64,000 nt of DNA from positions 58,405,850 to 58,469,849 of the forward strand of contig CM077645.1 in the NCBI GenBank assembly GCA_039707465.1, read 5' to 3'. The notes under the pieces were generated by a model. The model worked only from the letters and a program-made list of their open reading frames with translations. It was not told where the DNA came from and did no database searches. The stretch is from Rhabdophis nuchalis (Eukaryota; Chordata; Lepidosauria; Squamata; Natricidae). Shown here one piece after another: positions 44,421 through 59,168 of this stretch (its first letter is position 1; each line of letters begins with the position of its first letter). Position numbers and translations under genes: made by a program.

Positions 44421-45515
44421 ATCACTATGTAATAAAATAATCAATAAGTAGAGATTTAGAAAAAATGCTTCATAGAATTGGAACTGAATTTTCTTTTGAA
44501 AAAATGTGAAATAAAGGCAGAAGAAAATTGAAATCTATTCATCATACTTGCAGCAGCAGAAGGTAAATTTTATAAATGTTAAATGTTATAAATGCTATAA
44601 AATTAAGAACAAACTTCTGGAAGTTTTGGTTTCCCTTTCCTTTCCCTCTTTCTTTGCATTGTTTATTTTATATTTTTGAGCATAGACAAAATGAATTTAA
44701 AATTAATCTTATTTATAAAGCACTCTGGGAAACTGTTCAGTGGGAAGTGAGATTGGGAGCGCCTGAATCAAATTAATGTGCTCATCAGTTTCAATTACTT
44801 TATTTCAGATTATCTATCTGTAAGAAAAAATAATCAAAGCATTCAAGAAATGCTAAATGTAAGCTGTCCAAATTGTACTGATCTTAAAGTGGCTTAGAAC
44901 ATAACCTCTTGAAATATTGAACTATAACAGTTGAATGTAGCTAATATTAGGCTTTTAACCAGAAATCACCTGGATGAACGTGAAGGGGAAAAAAGCCAAA
45001 CAAATTAATATGTTAAATGCCCTTGTAGTTAGTCATACATCTCTTGTGATATTATAGCTAATTCGGGTGATAGAAAAGTAAAAGTCAAGTCATATATTTT
45101 AGCACAAGTGGGAGCCTTGAAGTGGAAAAAGCATACATTAATTTGAATCTCATTTCTAAACAGTGTTTTCTAGTTATTTTTATACCTCTTACTGGATTCC
45201 ACCCCCAACCCCCCTAAGAGGTAATAGAAATGAAAAGAAGGATTGTCATTAGTATTTAAAAATAATTTGATTGACTTTTTAGAGCCACTAGAAGAATCAA
45301 GAGGGGTGGGCTACAAAGAGTGACAAATTAAGTATGGTAGGAAATAGATCCTCCTGAGAATTAAAAGCTTTCATCTGGCTTGACAATCTTCCTTCCCTCA
45401 TTATCTCCCCACACCTTTTGTATTATTGAGAAATTTCTCAAAGGTGAGAATGTCATCCTTAGATGATAACAATTTGTCTGTTCACAAATGCAACCTGAAC
45501 CTAAATCTCTTCCCA
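44421..45515. other. No recognisable feature
   Basis: AT-rich DNA. Nothing was identified. Confidence 0.5.
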
Positions 45516-45519
45516 GCTT

Positions 45520-45735
45520 CACTTTTATTTATTATTTGTATCCTGCTTTTATTAATTTTATAAATAACTCAAACATATCCAACATAGCTATCTCCTCCTA
45601 TTTTTCCCCCCACGACACCTCCTTTGTGAGGTGGTTGAGCTGAGCCAGCATTTGTGCCTAAGATGGGGCTTGAACTCACAGTCTTTTGCTTTCTAGCCTG
45701 GTGTCTTAATTGGTAGACCAGACTACCCCTCACTT
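45520..45735 (-). mobile_element. tRNA-derived SINE with L2-like tail
   Basis: Minus strand: head gtctggtctaccaattaag and gactgtgagttcaagcc (A- and B-box-like regions), body ggctcagctcaaccacctca, tail gagttatttataaaatta then aaaagcaggatacaaataat. The tail resembles L2-type LINE ends. Not a functional tRNA. Confidence 0.72.
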
Positions 45736-46202
45736 GAGCAATATTTAAAACAATTTTACTGGCAAGGCTTGCTATACAACAAAGAAGAATATTAACTAAA
45801 GAAATCAAGCAAAATGATTTGTTTCCTACTTTTCAGACATCAAATTAAAACAGGCTAAAAGCTACAGAAGAACACTTAGTATACTCACAAGCATAAATAT
45901 GAAAAATTCTTTTAAGCTGTCCTATTTTTAAATAAGTCAGGTCTGATCTCTGTCCTTCTACTGACATGGATGCATTCTAAGGGGAGTAGAAAGCTTGGAG
46001 GTGACGGTGTAACTAGTATTCACACAACTCCACAGACTTCCCAAGTGAAAGGATTAGTGTTCAGCTGCCTTCCAAACCATCCCCTTAATATGAAGATGCA
46101 TAAAGTAGGTCTGGATGTCCCTGCCAATCATAGTGCCATCTTTGAAAGTGAAACCCTTGTTAACTATGTGATCTCCCAGAGCTCACAATATTGTTTATCT
46201 CA
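45736..46202. other. No recognisable feature
   Basis: Short AT-rich gap between two SINEs. Confidence 0.5.
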
Positions 46203-46441
46203 CAATAGCAATAGCACTTAGACTTATATACCACTTCACAATGCTTTACACACCTCTCTAAGCAGTTTACAGAATCAGCATGTTGTCTCCAAAAATCTAG
46301 GTCCTCATTTTACTGACCTCGGAAAGAATGAAGGCTGAATCAACCGTGAGCCAGCGAGATTTGAATCGCCCAACTGCTGGTAGTCGGCAGTCAGAAGAAT
46401 TTGCCTGCAATGCTGCACTCTAACCACTGTGCTACCATGGT
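46203..46441 (-). mobile_element. Squamate tRNA-derived SINE
   Basis: Reverse copy of the family at 20804-21020. Plus strand starts agcaatagcacttagactta, then cactttacac-like and aagcagtttacagaat, then tcctcattttactgacctc, and ends ctaaccactgtgctaccat, the inverse of the tRNA-like head. Confidence 0.85.
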
Positions 46442-48851
46442 TCTGTAGCATTGTTATTGCTTTAAAAAAATTCATTTTTCCTTATTAATATTATTATTAC
46501 TATCATTATTGCTCCTGTTCATAGCTGACCTTTTTACATGTAGGTGGGTGAAGCTATTTTTATAGATTTTTAAAAGAATAAATAAAACAGTATTTTGCTA
46601 TTACATCTTAATAAATCAAGTAGTCATATTTATATTTTCCAATTCTTCATAAACACGAAGTAATTTAATCAAAAATATCTTTGTTGCTTATTAGAGAAAT
46701 GTTGCAGCACATTAACTCAATATGCCTTTATTCCAACATAGAAAACTTGCCAGCCAATGCATAATGAGAATCAAAAGAAGAGAGAGACCCAAGTAGGGCA
46801 ACAGGGAGGAGAATAGAATTGGAATGGGGAGCAGAGATTCCCTCCCAGTAAGCAGCCCTTTTGCTCCCAAAGGGCTGACTGCCAAGAGAGAATCTCAGCT
46901 TCCAAAGGTCTCTCTGACCAGAGAAGAGGAGAGGGTAGGATTAGGATTATGGTAGATAGCCTCCTAGTAGGCAGCCCAAGAAAAACCCAGGAGTGCCAGA
47001 ATTGCACTCATTGAGCAAAGTGATTATATGGACATCTCACAATGACCTCTTCAATCATTGACCAAGATCATGATCAGAATTGTTATAATAATTCAAAGAC
47101 TACCTGAATTAGCTCTAGATGCATAACATAAATAATGGATTTGTGTTACAAGGTGGCAGAGTCAAATTTAATATTGAGAAAAAAGAAACAAGAGACAATG
47201 TTAACGAGGCCAACTACCCAGAGAGATAGTGAACCCTGTTCATTGTATGTGTTCATATGAAGCCTACACAGCCTTCTACATGGTTGCTTTAATTTGGATT
47301 GCTGGACTGAATTCAGAACCTGACAGTGAAACTCGGTTTTTCTAATTCAGAATTAAATGATTTGGATATCATATTATTTTGATTAAGTATCTCAAAAAAT
47401 AGATAAAGCAGCTTCTCTTCAGTCATCTGAAGCCGATAGCTTAACTCTAGAAAATGAAAAAGGAGAAAAGCTTATACACTTCATCGAAATTTCAGATAGA
47501 GAGAAAGGATGACGGCTCTCTCCCTAAACTCTGATAAATTAGAGATGGCTAGATTAACTTCTGATGTATTGCTATCCCAGCAAGAACAAATGACAACTTC
47601 TGAATTAAGGTAGAACTCTAATTCATTTCTAAACAGATAGTACATTCACAAGTTTGAAAACTGCCATTTCTTGGATCTATGGAGATTTTAAAAATTTGGA
47701 AGCTCACACCTTTGACAAAGATTTGGAACCATTGAAGAAAATTTCACATAAGACCATGTTTAAGCTTTGAGGCTTAAACCAGAAGGTCTGATCTCATTAT
47801 ATTCATTTCAAATCTACAATTTAATCTGATAATAATTTAATCTTAAAATAAATAGACAACTCGCCAGAAATAATTAAATAATAATAATCTTCCTTTGGAA
47901 GCATTAAACAGAAGAAAGTATTCAGGAAAACTCATTTCCAGTTGAATTTAAATTTGAGTTAAGGGGAATTTACAGATTAATAACAAAACATACAGAACTT
48001 TACAAAGTTCTATCCTTATAATTTGTTTTTTAAAAAATCAAGCACTATAAATTATCCTTTACCCTAATGAATTGAAACAGAATGGACATAATGTAAAAAT
48101 TGATATCCATATCTTTCTTTATAAGGCCCTGATTTATGGAAAATTTTTGATTTGTGTAGATTCACAAAAATGCTGCTGTGAAAATTTTGTAGGCTATGTA
48201 TGCATTTGAGGACAACAGTCTTACATTTCTTTCATCCCCTATTCTTCTTCCCTTTTTTACAATTATGTGAATTTGAAAGCTAATTTACTATGCCTCTATT
48301 CCCAGGATCAGGGAAGGATGGGTGGAGAGTGTGAAAATTTAATAGTTGTTCTTTCTTTATTTTTAAACATTAGCACAGTTCTAGTGGATGCTTTTTTTTT
48401 AATGGATTGCTGCTATTGTCATTGCATTATGTTTAAATTATTTCCACTTAGAACCATATTTACCAGTTACATATTTATTCTTTATGAATTTTCTATTTAG
48501 TATGCTTACTATAGTGCACAATTGCTCTAAAGCTTGGAAACTAATATTGAAAAATCTTTTGTCTGCAACAATACATAAATAGTCGTTAGAATGTAACAGA
48601 CTTGTTTTATCTTTTTAAAAGAATATATTTGCAAAAAGCTAGAAAAATTACAACTAAATATCATTAGGTTTCAAGAAACACATTATCTAATGAACATTTT
48701 TGGAGAGCTAAAATATGGATTAGACTACATACTACTATGAATTAGTAGATACTCAAATAAAGTACATGGAATAGCTAATATTTTTAATAACAATATTAAA
48801 ATGGTTGTGGAATACAAACATCATATGATAAGGACACTTTATTTATTTATA
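46442..48851. other. No recognisable gene
   Basis: About 2.4 kb of AT-rich DNA. Lysine-rich short frames near 47390-47960 could be an old LINE leader but show no identifiable motif. Confidence 0.4.
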
Positions 48852-48959
48852 AACTAGCTATATCCGGCCACGCGTTGCTGTGGCCCAGTCTGGTTAAATG
48901 GCCAACCAATCTGTGTGTAGATCTACACCTGCACACACACACAACCACCATATAAGCCC

Positions 48960-50340
<1,381 letters not shown>

Positions 50341-50348
50341 CTTATTTC

Positions 50349-51839
50349 AATTCAATTCAATTTATTCAATTTATTCAATTTATATCCCGCCCTTCTCCGA
50401 AAGGACCCAGGGCGGCGCACAGGAATTTAAAACAATATACAAAATAGTACCAATTATAATTTAAAAAACTTATTAAATGACAAAACCTGCGCTAAAACCA
50501 GATTAAATCCCCCATTTAAATTGTAAACTATCCCTCCCCTCCTCCCTGGAACCCCCTAAAAGCCAAATTAAGAATTTTATTCAAACACCCCTAGAACTGC
50601 GACCCGCCCACCTCTCTTGATACAGAATCCCTCATCAAGGTGGGCCCTCGTTGACGCGGAGGGCCATACCTGCGAGTAGGGGGACTCCCGCAGTAGAAAA
50701 GGTCTGCCTTAGAGTACTTCATGGTGAATGTCATAAATATGATATATATAAATATGTATAAATATATATAAAATATAAGGTCAGAGGAGTTGTTAGACAG
50801 GGCATTAAAATTCTAGATGTTATTGAATATTAAAATAGATGTTAAAATATGTATAGTACAAGTTAAACTCAGGAGACGTCTAGACCGGCTCTAAAAAGTT
50901 CATAAATAGTTCATAAATTCATAAAAATCATGCATGGTTCAAAGATAGTTAATCATGGTTCATAAATAGTTAGTTTGTCATCGAAGGTGGGAGAGTTAGT
51001 TCATATAAATATATCAGACTGGGGGTAGAGGGTGGCTTTGGCCTTCCAGTTGTAAATTAGTCCCGGCCTGTAGTCCTCAAGGACTCCTCCAGTCCCACAA
51101 TACCAGGAGTTTTAAGGGCCTCAGCTGAAGAGTTCTAATAGCTGAGGCCAGTTTTTCTCGGCCTGGAGCCTCCACTGCCCACCTTTGTCCCCGGTGGCAT
51201 CTCCTTCGGCCCCAACGCCTCCAGCGCTCCTGGTATCTTTCGGCCTGCCAGGCCCAGATCTCCTTAGGCCCGGCCCGGCCCAGCCAGGCCTTGCGGCCTC
51301 GATGTTACCCTGCCGGCCATGCCAGGCCAGTTGGTCCTCAGCTAGCCAGGTCCGGCTCTGTCTGGCCTCCCCAGGTCTTTACAGTCGCTGGCCTCTGATG
51401 TCCGCTCCAGCGCTGGTCACTTCTCCGCCCACTGGCCGTCCCGGCTCCGCTCGTCAGCTCATACCGGCACCGCTCTTCTCCTCCTCTCCTCCATGCCGCG
51501 CGGCTCCACTCCACTCTGTTCCTCCATTCCTCTCCTTCTCTCCTCTCTTCCGCGCCACGCGCTGCTCCACTCAAGCCTCGGAGCAGCGCGGCGTTTTGGA
51601 GCCTCCCCGGCGTTTTGGAGCCTCCGGTCAGCTTCCCTCCGATGGCCCATGCAGAGCCGCCGGATCACCCTGGAAGCTCGTCCTGGCCTCAAAAGGCAGC
51701 CAGGGTGAGCGTCTCGCTGGGCCTGGCCCTAAAAGTTGGCAAACGGGCCAGGCGACATGCCCTAGCCGCCCACAACTCCCGCGGCCCTCATAGCGCTCGG
51801 TGGCAGACCGCCATCTTCGCGCATGCGCAGTACTTATTA
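50349..51839 (-). mobile_element. Internally deleted L2-type LINE (5' region joined to 3' UTR)
   Basis: On the minus strand it starts with a CpG-rich segment including gcgcatgcgcgaagatggcg near 51835, like a LINE 5' promoter region. It ends with the L2 3' UTR (tgcgccgccctgggtcc, gagaagggcgggatataaat) and an aattc/aattg tail. No RT or endonuclease lies between. CTTATTTC occurs at both outer edges (50341-50348, 51840-51847), a possible target duplication. A 43-codon ATG frame (50591-50722, minus) is of unknown meaning. The assignment of the GC-rich part to L2 is inferred from the shared edges. Confidence 0.55.
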
Positions 51840-51865
51840 CTTATTTCTCCCTCTCTATCTATCCC

Positions 51866-52548
51866 TTGGGGGTCATCTAGTCCAACTCCCTGCTAGGCAG
51901 GAAGCCCTATACCCATGATGGCGAACCTATGGCACGGGTGCCACAGGTGGCACACGGAACCATTTTTAAGGGCATGCGAGGCATTGCCCTGTCAGCTTCA
52001 GTTTGTATGTGTGCCCTGGCCAGCTGATTTAGGCCTTCTTTTGAGGCCATTTTTTTGCCCTCTGGAGGTGGGGGAAGGCTGTTTTCACCCTCCCCAGGCT
52101 CCTATAAACACTCTGGAGCCTGGGGATGACGTAAAAAGCATGCCAAATGCAGGGGGTCTTGCACATACCATTATGGATGTGGCACACCTGTGCACATCGC
52201 CCCTGCACTCCCCCTGCTATTGGCACGTGAGCCAAAAAAGGTTAGCCATCACTGCCCTATACCATTTCAGACTAATGGCTATCCAACATCTTCTTGAAGA
52301 CTTCCAGTGTTGGGGCATTCACAACTTCTGGAGGCAAGCTGTTCCACTGATTAATTGTTCTACTGTCAGGAAATTTCTCCTCAGTTCTAAGTTGCTTCTC
52401 TTCTCGATTAGTTTCCACCCATTGCTTCTTGTTCTGCCCTCAGGTGCTTTGGAGAATAGTTTGACTCCCTCTTCTTTGTGGCAACCTCTGAGATATTGGA
52501 AGGCTGCTATCCTGTCTCCCCTAGTCCCTCTTTTATTAAACTGTATTT
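51866..52548 (-). mobile_element. CR1 LINE 3' end, interrupted by a hAT element
   Basis: Plus strand reads ggtcatctagtccaactccc and, after the nested element, ccaacatcttcttgaagact, tgttccactgatt, cccattgcttcttgttctgc, cctagtccctcttttattaa. This is the reverse of the CR1 3' UTR and end of ORF2. The 5' truncation (ctgtattt at 52541-52548) is at the same point as in the copy ending at 52962. Confidence 0.88.
51913..52256. mobile_element. Nonautonomous hAT element (344 bp)
   Basis: Left end CCATGATGGCGAACCTATGG and right end (inverse) CAGTGATGGCTAACCTTTTT. Flanked by the identical 8-bp duplication CCCTATAC (51905-51912, 52257-52264), inside a CR1 copy. Interior is non-coding and contains gcacgggtgccacaggtggc. 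Looks like a Charlie-type hAT. Confidence 0.88.
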
Positions 52549-52602
52549 CTCCCTGTCTCTCTATTCCCCTATCTACCTACCTACTGTAATACAATAATAC
52601 AA

Positions 52603-52962
52603 TAGCAGAGTTGGAAGGGACCTTGGAGGTCATCTAGTCCAACCCCGCTGCTCAAGCAGGAGACCCTATATACCGTGTCAGACAAATGGTTTTCCAGTCT
52701 CTTCTTAAAAACACATCCAGTGTTGGGGCATCCATAACTTCTGGTGGCAAGCTATTCCACTAGTTAATAGTTCTCACTGTCAGGAAATTTCTCTTTAGTT
52801 CTAGGTTGCTTCACTCCTTGATTAGTTTCCACCCATTGCTTCTTGTTCTGCCCTCAGGTGCCTTGGAGAATAGCTTGCCTCCCTCTTCTTTGGGGCAACC
52901 CCTGAGATATCGGAAGGCTGCTATCATGTCTTCCCTAGTCCCTCTTTTATTAAACTGTATTT
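52603..52962 (-). mobile_element. CR1 LINE 3' end, second copy
   Basis: Plus strand: atagcagagttggaaggga, ggtcatctagtccaacccc, then the same ORF2-end sequence as the copy at 51866-52548, ending at the same truncation (taaactgtattt). Confidence 0.9.
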
Positions 52963-53410
52963 GCTGTCAGATGGGTGATTCTTTGTTACAGTTCGTTTGG
53001 TTCAGTTCGTATTCAACAGTTTAAAGCAGCTGCCTGCCTCCATGTTTTTACTTCAGAGAACAGTCTTGAGCAATATTTCTCCCCCCCCCTCTCTCTGGGC
53101 CACCTGGGAGTTTGCTATCCCAGTGCCTTTTTGGCCCCAAGAGGCCGCCGTATGAGGCCTCTTCCAACACTGACAGTTGAAAAGCAGCCTGATGGGCGTG
53201 GCTACAGGGAAGTTAAAACACATTTCAGTGGGTACATTTTTTTGTGTGTAATTTGCACATGACACACGCGTGCTAGGCACAAAATGAGTAGCTATTCTAT
53301 TATCGGAAGTCCTTGGCTACATTGTGTGAAAGTGTGGTGTAAATCGGCCCAGTAGTTTTTGAGATTAGTGGATTCGTACAAACTATTTTACATTTTTATT
53401 TATATAGATT

Positions 53411-55214
53411 AATAGTGAAGATAGGTAATATCACTATTGCTCTGATTAACTTTTGGGGCCCTATTAAAATAATTTTTGAAATATTTCATAATTGTTTCTT
53501 GAAAGATATTCTGTAAGTCATGAATGTATAATTTGTGCTGGAAATTTTAACTTAATTCAAGATCCTTAGTTAGACAGAAGCATTTAGTCAATATTTTACT
53601 TTTTCTTAAAACTAAAAGATACTTTTACAAACATATACTGGAGCTTTAATACTATATAGCCTGGGCACAGCAAAGAGGATTGTTTCATGTTGTATGGTAA
53701 GAAAATTACCCTTCTGATTTTAATGAATGGATCCAAGTTATCTATTTTGAAAAATGTCTGTGTTCTATTAATGAGTAGATGTTTCTACATAGTCTACATT
53801 TAATAATAAGCTTAAGGATTGAATTAATTTTTGTAATACTATGAACTGTTTTTATATGGATCTCGCTCTTCCCTTTTCCTCTTAATTAGTACTTTCTTCC
53901 TTCATTCTTTTAATCATCATAATGTAGCTATGCTTTTTGCTTGCACTGTGTAATCAGTTATCTGTTGTTTTTTAATCCATTGGGGATACATTTGTTTGTA
54001 CTTCTTTATTCAAAAATATATTTTTTAAACGCAGCATTCAAAATTAACTCTTGAATTGCCTTTCTCAAGGAGGATTTTTTAAAAAAAATTACTCAACAGA
54101 TTTGATCTATTTTCAACCTTAATGTTTATTTTTCCAACTTTTTCTACCATACCACATTTCATTTCATTTTATTTTGTTCAGCTTTCAGAGTTATCATATT
54201 GATAGATATGTGTAGAGGCATGTGGAACCCATTTACATTCTTTCTTTGCAAAATTCTGTTTGGTTTAATAATAACAACTGTCTTGATGGGCCTATAAAAT
54301 CAATCTAATTAAACAATTCTCCCAATATTGGACTTAACCATACCTAATGCACATGGACATGATTTCTCTGAATCATAACATCTACCTCAGATTAGATGTT
54401 TTCAGTGTAAAATTCAGGAGTTTGAAAGTCAAGCTTCTAAAAACTTTAGGTTTTTTTCTAGCTCAGATCAAATTCTAGATTCACAACTTTGCCTGCCTTT
54501 TGTTACCAACCAACACTATTTCTCCACAAAGCACATTTTCCCATTCCTGCCAAGTGAAAGGACTGTGAAAACTGTAACAGAAGAAAAGGAAATATAGAAC
54601 ACATTCCGTTCCTTCCTCTATTTCTTTGCTACTTCGATGTACTGGATGTAAATCTTTTGGGTATCATGGGAGTATTTAAAGCTAGAATTCTAATGTCAGG
54701 ACACATATTTATTAATTAATATAACTTCCCGGGTTAATTAGTATTACTTCCTATGGTTATTTCCAAGCTTTTTACAGTAAGTAACGTCAACATAATTTGA
54801 CTTAAAAACATTTTCCACCCATCCATTCATCCCCAGATAACAACATTGATACAAAGATTGTCAAAAAAATAAAGAGAATTAAGAAAGACAAGATTTCCTA
54901 CAATGCTGGAAAATAATTTAGAAATACAAAGCTGTAGAACTACTGCTCAGCTACAATGTACATTTCAGGCTAGGCACTATTGTCAATATCCAAATAGTCA
55001 CCATGAAGAAAATCTTAAATATTTCCCAATAAGAATAAATAGCATAACATTGACAAAAGAAATGTAATAAATTGATAAAGGATGTTTTTAAAAACATCTT
55101 CGAGGACCATATTTAATACTCACACAACAAACTCTTTAAATATGTTTAAAACAAAAGACTAAGTCAGGAGACTGACTGTTGGATAACAATAGCATTAGTT
55201 TTATGGGTTTTTTT
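53411..55214. other. No recognisable feature
   Basis: About 1.8 kb of AT-rich DNA. Nothing was identified. Confidence 0.5.
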
Positions 55215-55760
55215 AATCTTCTTCCTAGACTGAAATCTGTACTAAACTTTCTTTTTCATGAAGGGAATAAAAAACTGAGACAAATAAAGGTAACAAGAAA
55301 TGAAGTTATAAGCTTAATTGACAGGTAAAAAAAAAAATCCCAGGATCCAGATGGTGTGCAACCAAGATTCTTAAACAACTGAAATGTGAAGTTGCTACTC
55401 TTCTGATAGAACTATGCAATTTCTTTTTAAGGTTGGCATCTGTTCCTGAAGACTGGAAGACAGCCAAACTGAATACGGTTTTGAAATGGGATCAAGGGAA
55501 AGTTAAAAGAAATGATATGCCATTCGCCTTAACATCTGTTCTGAGAAAATAGTACAAAGTATTGTTAAAGATGAAATAATAACTATATAGGAAAATGAAT
55601 TTTACTGGAAAAAGACAATATGGACTCTAAAAGACTAAAGCCTGACAGATTAATCTTCTAGAGTTTTTCAACAAACACACTGAACCAGGAAGCAAAATTT
55701 AGCATCCATAGGATAACAGAGCAGAAATTTTCATGGGATGGAATCTGACTAAATAAAAGG
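55215..55760 (+). pseudogene. CR1 reverse transcriptase N-terminal relic
   Basis: The frame shows SQDPDGVQPRFLKQLKCEVA, then LLIELCNFFLRLASVPEDW and KTAKLNTVLKW, followed by a decayed LTSV..K block and INLLEFFNKHTEPGSK. These are the CR1 RT blocks (GPDGxHPRxLKxL, VPxDWKxAxVxPVFKKG, LLEFFxxxT) upstream of the catalytic site. Frameshifts and stops show decay. Confidence 0.82.
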
Positions 55761-57185
55761 AAATAAAGAATAGAAATATATGAATAATTTTCAAACTGAG
55801 TCAGAGTTCCAGGAGTACAGTAATTTTTAATATGCTTACAAATAATTTGAATAGTGAATGAACCAAGGTTGCCTATCATAGTAAGAAATTCAGAACAGTA
55901 TCCTCAAAAAAAAAAAAAAAGAGTGCTAAGAGTTCTAAATGAGTTTGGCTTCAAAATGATGATCCCAAAATCCAAAGTTTACATGGAATGAATGAAAGTA
56001 ACCTGGCATTGCCTCATCAGAAAAGCAATATTTATACAATGGTGCATAGTTCAGAAAATAAAATCTTAATCCAATGTTTGTCTTGTGCAAAAAGGCAAAG
56101 AAATATGAAGAGCATATGTTACATACTGTGTGAAAACTGCAAAATAAAATAAGCAATAAACTTAATAAACAATAAAAGAAGTACAGAGAATTCAGCAACC
56201 CTAAAAAGTTTAAAACAATACAGAAGCAATAAAATGTTATTAAAAGATCTAGCAGAATAAAAATATATTGTTACAAAAATGTAAAAAAATGAACAAATGT
56301 TATAAGAATGACAATTTAATGACACCGGTATACTGTCAAGTCTCCGACTAATTAACCCCAAGCAAATCAACTTGGCTTCTTCCCAAAGATCTTCTTTAAT
56401 GAGTACACCATATCAGCGCAGCTTCAATGGAAAACCAAATCTACATCTCTCCCACAGTTTCAGTATAATTGAACTAGGAAATAACCTCATCCCCAAGTGT
56501 CACAGATCACTTTGGCCAATTGTGTTAATTGGCGGGCTCTTTATGCGCTCCTACCCCAACCTTATCTGTTGTCAGTAGACAATCTTGGTTCTCAGGAGAA
56601 AGTTCTTTGTTGTAATGCATTCCAACCTCCTTACCCCTCAACTGAAAAACTGAAAAATGGCTTCAGCCAGGTTCAGTTCGAAGTTGACATATATCTTGTT
56701 GGGGTAGCTACTCACTGAAGGATGGGAGGACATTCAGAGTAGATAATAGAATGAAGCATTTCTTCAGATGCTGTGGTCCCATAAAGGAAGGTGCTTAGTA
56801 AGTACTCTTGCAACATATTTTGTGGTAAGTGAAATTTACAAACCCTCTTCAAGAAAAACCTCCTGAATAATAGATTGTGGTGATCTAAATGAGAAATTAC
56901 CAGGTATGGATTGCCACAGAAAGCTTTTTTTGGATAGAAAGCTATTGTTGGATTAAAAATTAATTAACAATTAATTAAAATAAAATATATAAAAATGTGA
57001 CATGCTCATGTACATGGCTGATTCGTGGCTTCCTTTTAAAAATCTATTTCCCCTTTTTTCACTGCTATCAAACTTGGCTCATTGGTGAGTTGATACTAGT
57101 GCGCTATCAGATGTGAGCCAAATCTACTTGGCATACTGTATTTAGTTAACCTGAAAAAGAATATAGAACTGGGAAAAGTAATGAA
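55761..57185. other. No recognisable gene
   Basis: AT-rich DNA with a 15-A run at 55905-55920. Parts may continue the CR1 relic but cannot be aligned by eye. Confidence 0.4.
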
Positions 57186-57189
57186 AAGT

Positions 57190-57475
57190 ATAACCAGAGT
57201 TATTAGATGAATAGAGAACAAGTAAAGGAAGACAAGATGGAAGTATATAAAATCACCCATGACATTGAAAATATGGATAGAGAGGCGGAATGTTAGAAGG
57301 TAGTCTTTTGTTAAAACTAAATACAGAAAGATTAGGAATTTATAATTTATGAAAGAAAATTCCTTATAAAAGGAATTTATAAAAGGAACTTTCACAACAA
57401 ATAAACTGTGGAATGTGCTGCAACCAGATGTAGAGATGGCCACCAATTATAAGCATTTTAATATAAGACAATAAA
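57190..57475 (+). pseudogene. Possible CR1 ORF2 C-terminus
   Basis: Frames show MEVYKITHDIENMDREAE and later NKLWNVLQPDVEMATNYKHF, resembling the CR1 ending (YKIxxG, FFTxRxxxxWNxLPxEVVxAPxLxxF). Weak; many stops. It may be the distal part of the CR1 whose RT begins at 55215. Confidence 0.45.
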
Positions 57476-57479
57476 AAAT

Positions 57480-59160
57480 GGGCTATTTCCATAATCAGAG
57501 GTGACATAGCAGTTACTAAAGAGCTACAATGAAAGACAGCTACTAATTCTATCTATAACTGAAGTTTCTTAAATGCCTCTGATTGGCATTTGATTCTCCA
57601 CAGGGAATTCTGGAGTAGGTGAGCCATTGCCTGATCTACAGTAGCAGAATCCTTCTCACAGTATGTGCTGCTATCCAAGTATAACCCTTTTTCTTTTCTC
57701 CCAATGTCCCTTTTGGCTATAAAATAATCAGGGAGAAGAGGGATTGTGCTTTGGAATTGGAGGAAGGCTTCAGGGGGTCACAAGAACTGTGGTTGAGAAA
57801 GCATGAGTATTAACACAGAAAAATAAGTAAATCAGATAAGGTTATCAGAGAGCTTCTCAACATTTACTGAAAATATAGAAAAATTTAGATTAGTTCCTGA
57901 ATAGTGTTTTGCGATAATTACCTACTTAGATTTCTGATTATCATTTCAGGTAGTTTAGTAGATAGCTGTCAATTAAAGTCCTCCTTGTTCTTAGTCACTT
58001 CCTAGAAACACTGCATAAACTGAATATTCATTTAGGGTCTTTAAAATAAGTTCATTATTCTTTCCGTAAGAAGAATGAATTATGTAATATTTTTAAATAT
58101 TCAGACATATTTTTCCTAACAAGTACTTTGTCACATTTTTGCAAAATGTTTCTTGCCAGCTCTTTTTTTAAAGAGCAATGACACCACATACTGTATTTGC
58201 AAGCTTCTTGATATGAATATCGTCCATCATCATTAAATTGAGTCTCCAAGTTCAATGGCAGGAATAATATCTCTGCTGAGTTTAATACATATTAGACATC
58301 TAGAGAGCCATGACAATAATTCGGTGGAGTTAATATATGCCTATATAATCACTAAACAGCTGATTTAGAGTAAATGCTTAGCACATTGTGACAATTCCAT
58401 TGTGAGTGCCTCTATATTTCTTTTTGCATCAAAGAGATTCATCTCTGAGCATAATTTCTAATTTATAAAGGGCGGTATCTTTTGCTGCAGGTTCATTGCT
58501 TGGAAGCTGCTACATATATCAGCTGTGCTCTCCCCAATCATTTCGAAAATTGCAAGTTCTTTCCTAGTACTGAGATAAATATATTAAAAAAGTGATCTTA
58601 AGAAATAATCAAATACAAGGCCATAGCCATATGCATAAAAGGACATACATTAATATATTGCAATTTTGGTAACATAAATTTCTGAAAGTGAGCTGAACAC
58701 AGAAATGACATGGGCAGCTGAGAGTCATAATAGATCAGCAATGTGGTGACATCTTTCATGTGTGGGTGAGATTGGACTTTTTGGAGAATTCATGGTTTGA
58801 TTCATTGGTTGGATTGCATTTGGATTAGGCATGCTAAATTTATCATACAGCTAACACACATAATTTTGTTCAAATGAGACACATACACAAACCTTCAATG
58901 AGCACTGTAATCTATTTTTTGGAATTCTGAGGCTGAATTTTGTCAACATGATAAAGATTCAAAGGATGAAAAAGGGATTCAGCTAATGTCTTGCATCAAA
59001 GGAAGTGTTTACTGAGGAATAATCTGGTGGACAGAGGCATCTGGAAAAGAGGTAAAAAACCCAATGTTGCGGATATGATGATTCAATCAAAACCACATCC
59101 CTTTCTCAAATATGTGCATTGGGTGCACATAAAAAAGAGCAGAGTTTCAACTGCATACTT
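57480..59160. other. No recognisable feature
   Basis: AT-rich DNA. Nothing was identified. Confidence 0.5.
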
Positions 59161-59168
59161 GATCTAGA

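Noticed and set aside
51185..51793. 202-codon plus-strand frame, proline- and serine-rich
   Set aside because: It lies antisense to a CpG-rich LINE-like 5' region where stops are rare. No domain was recognised.
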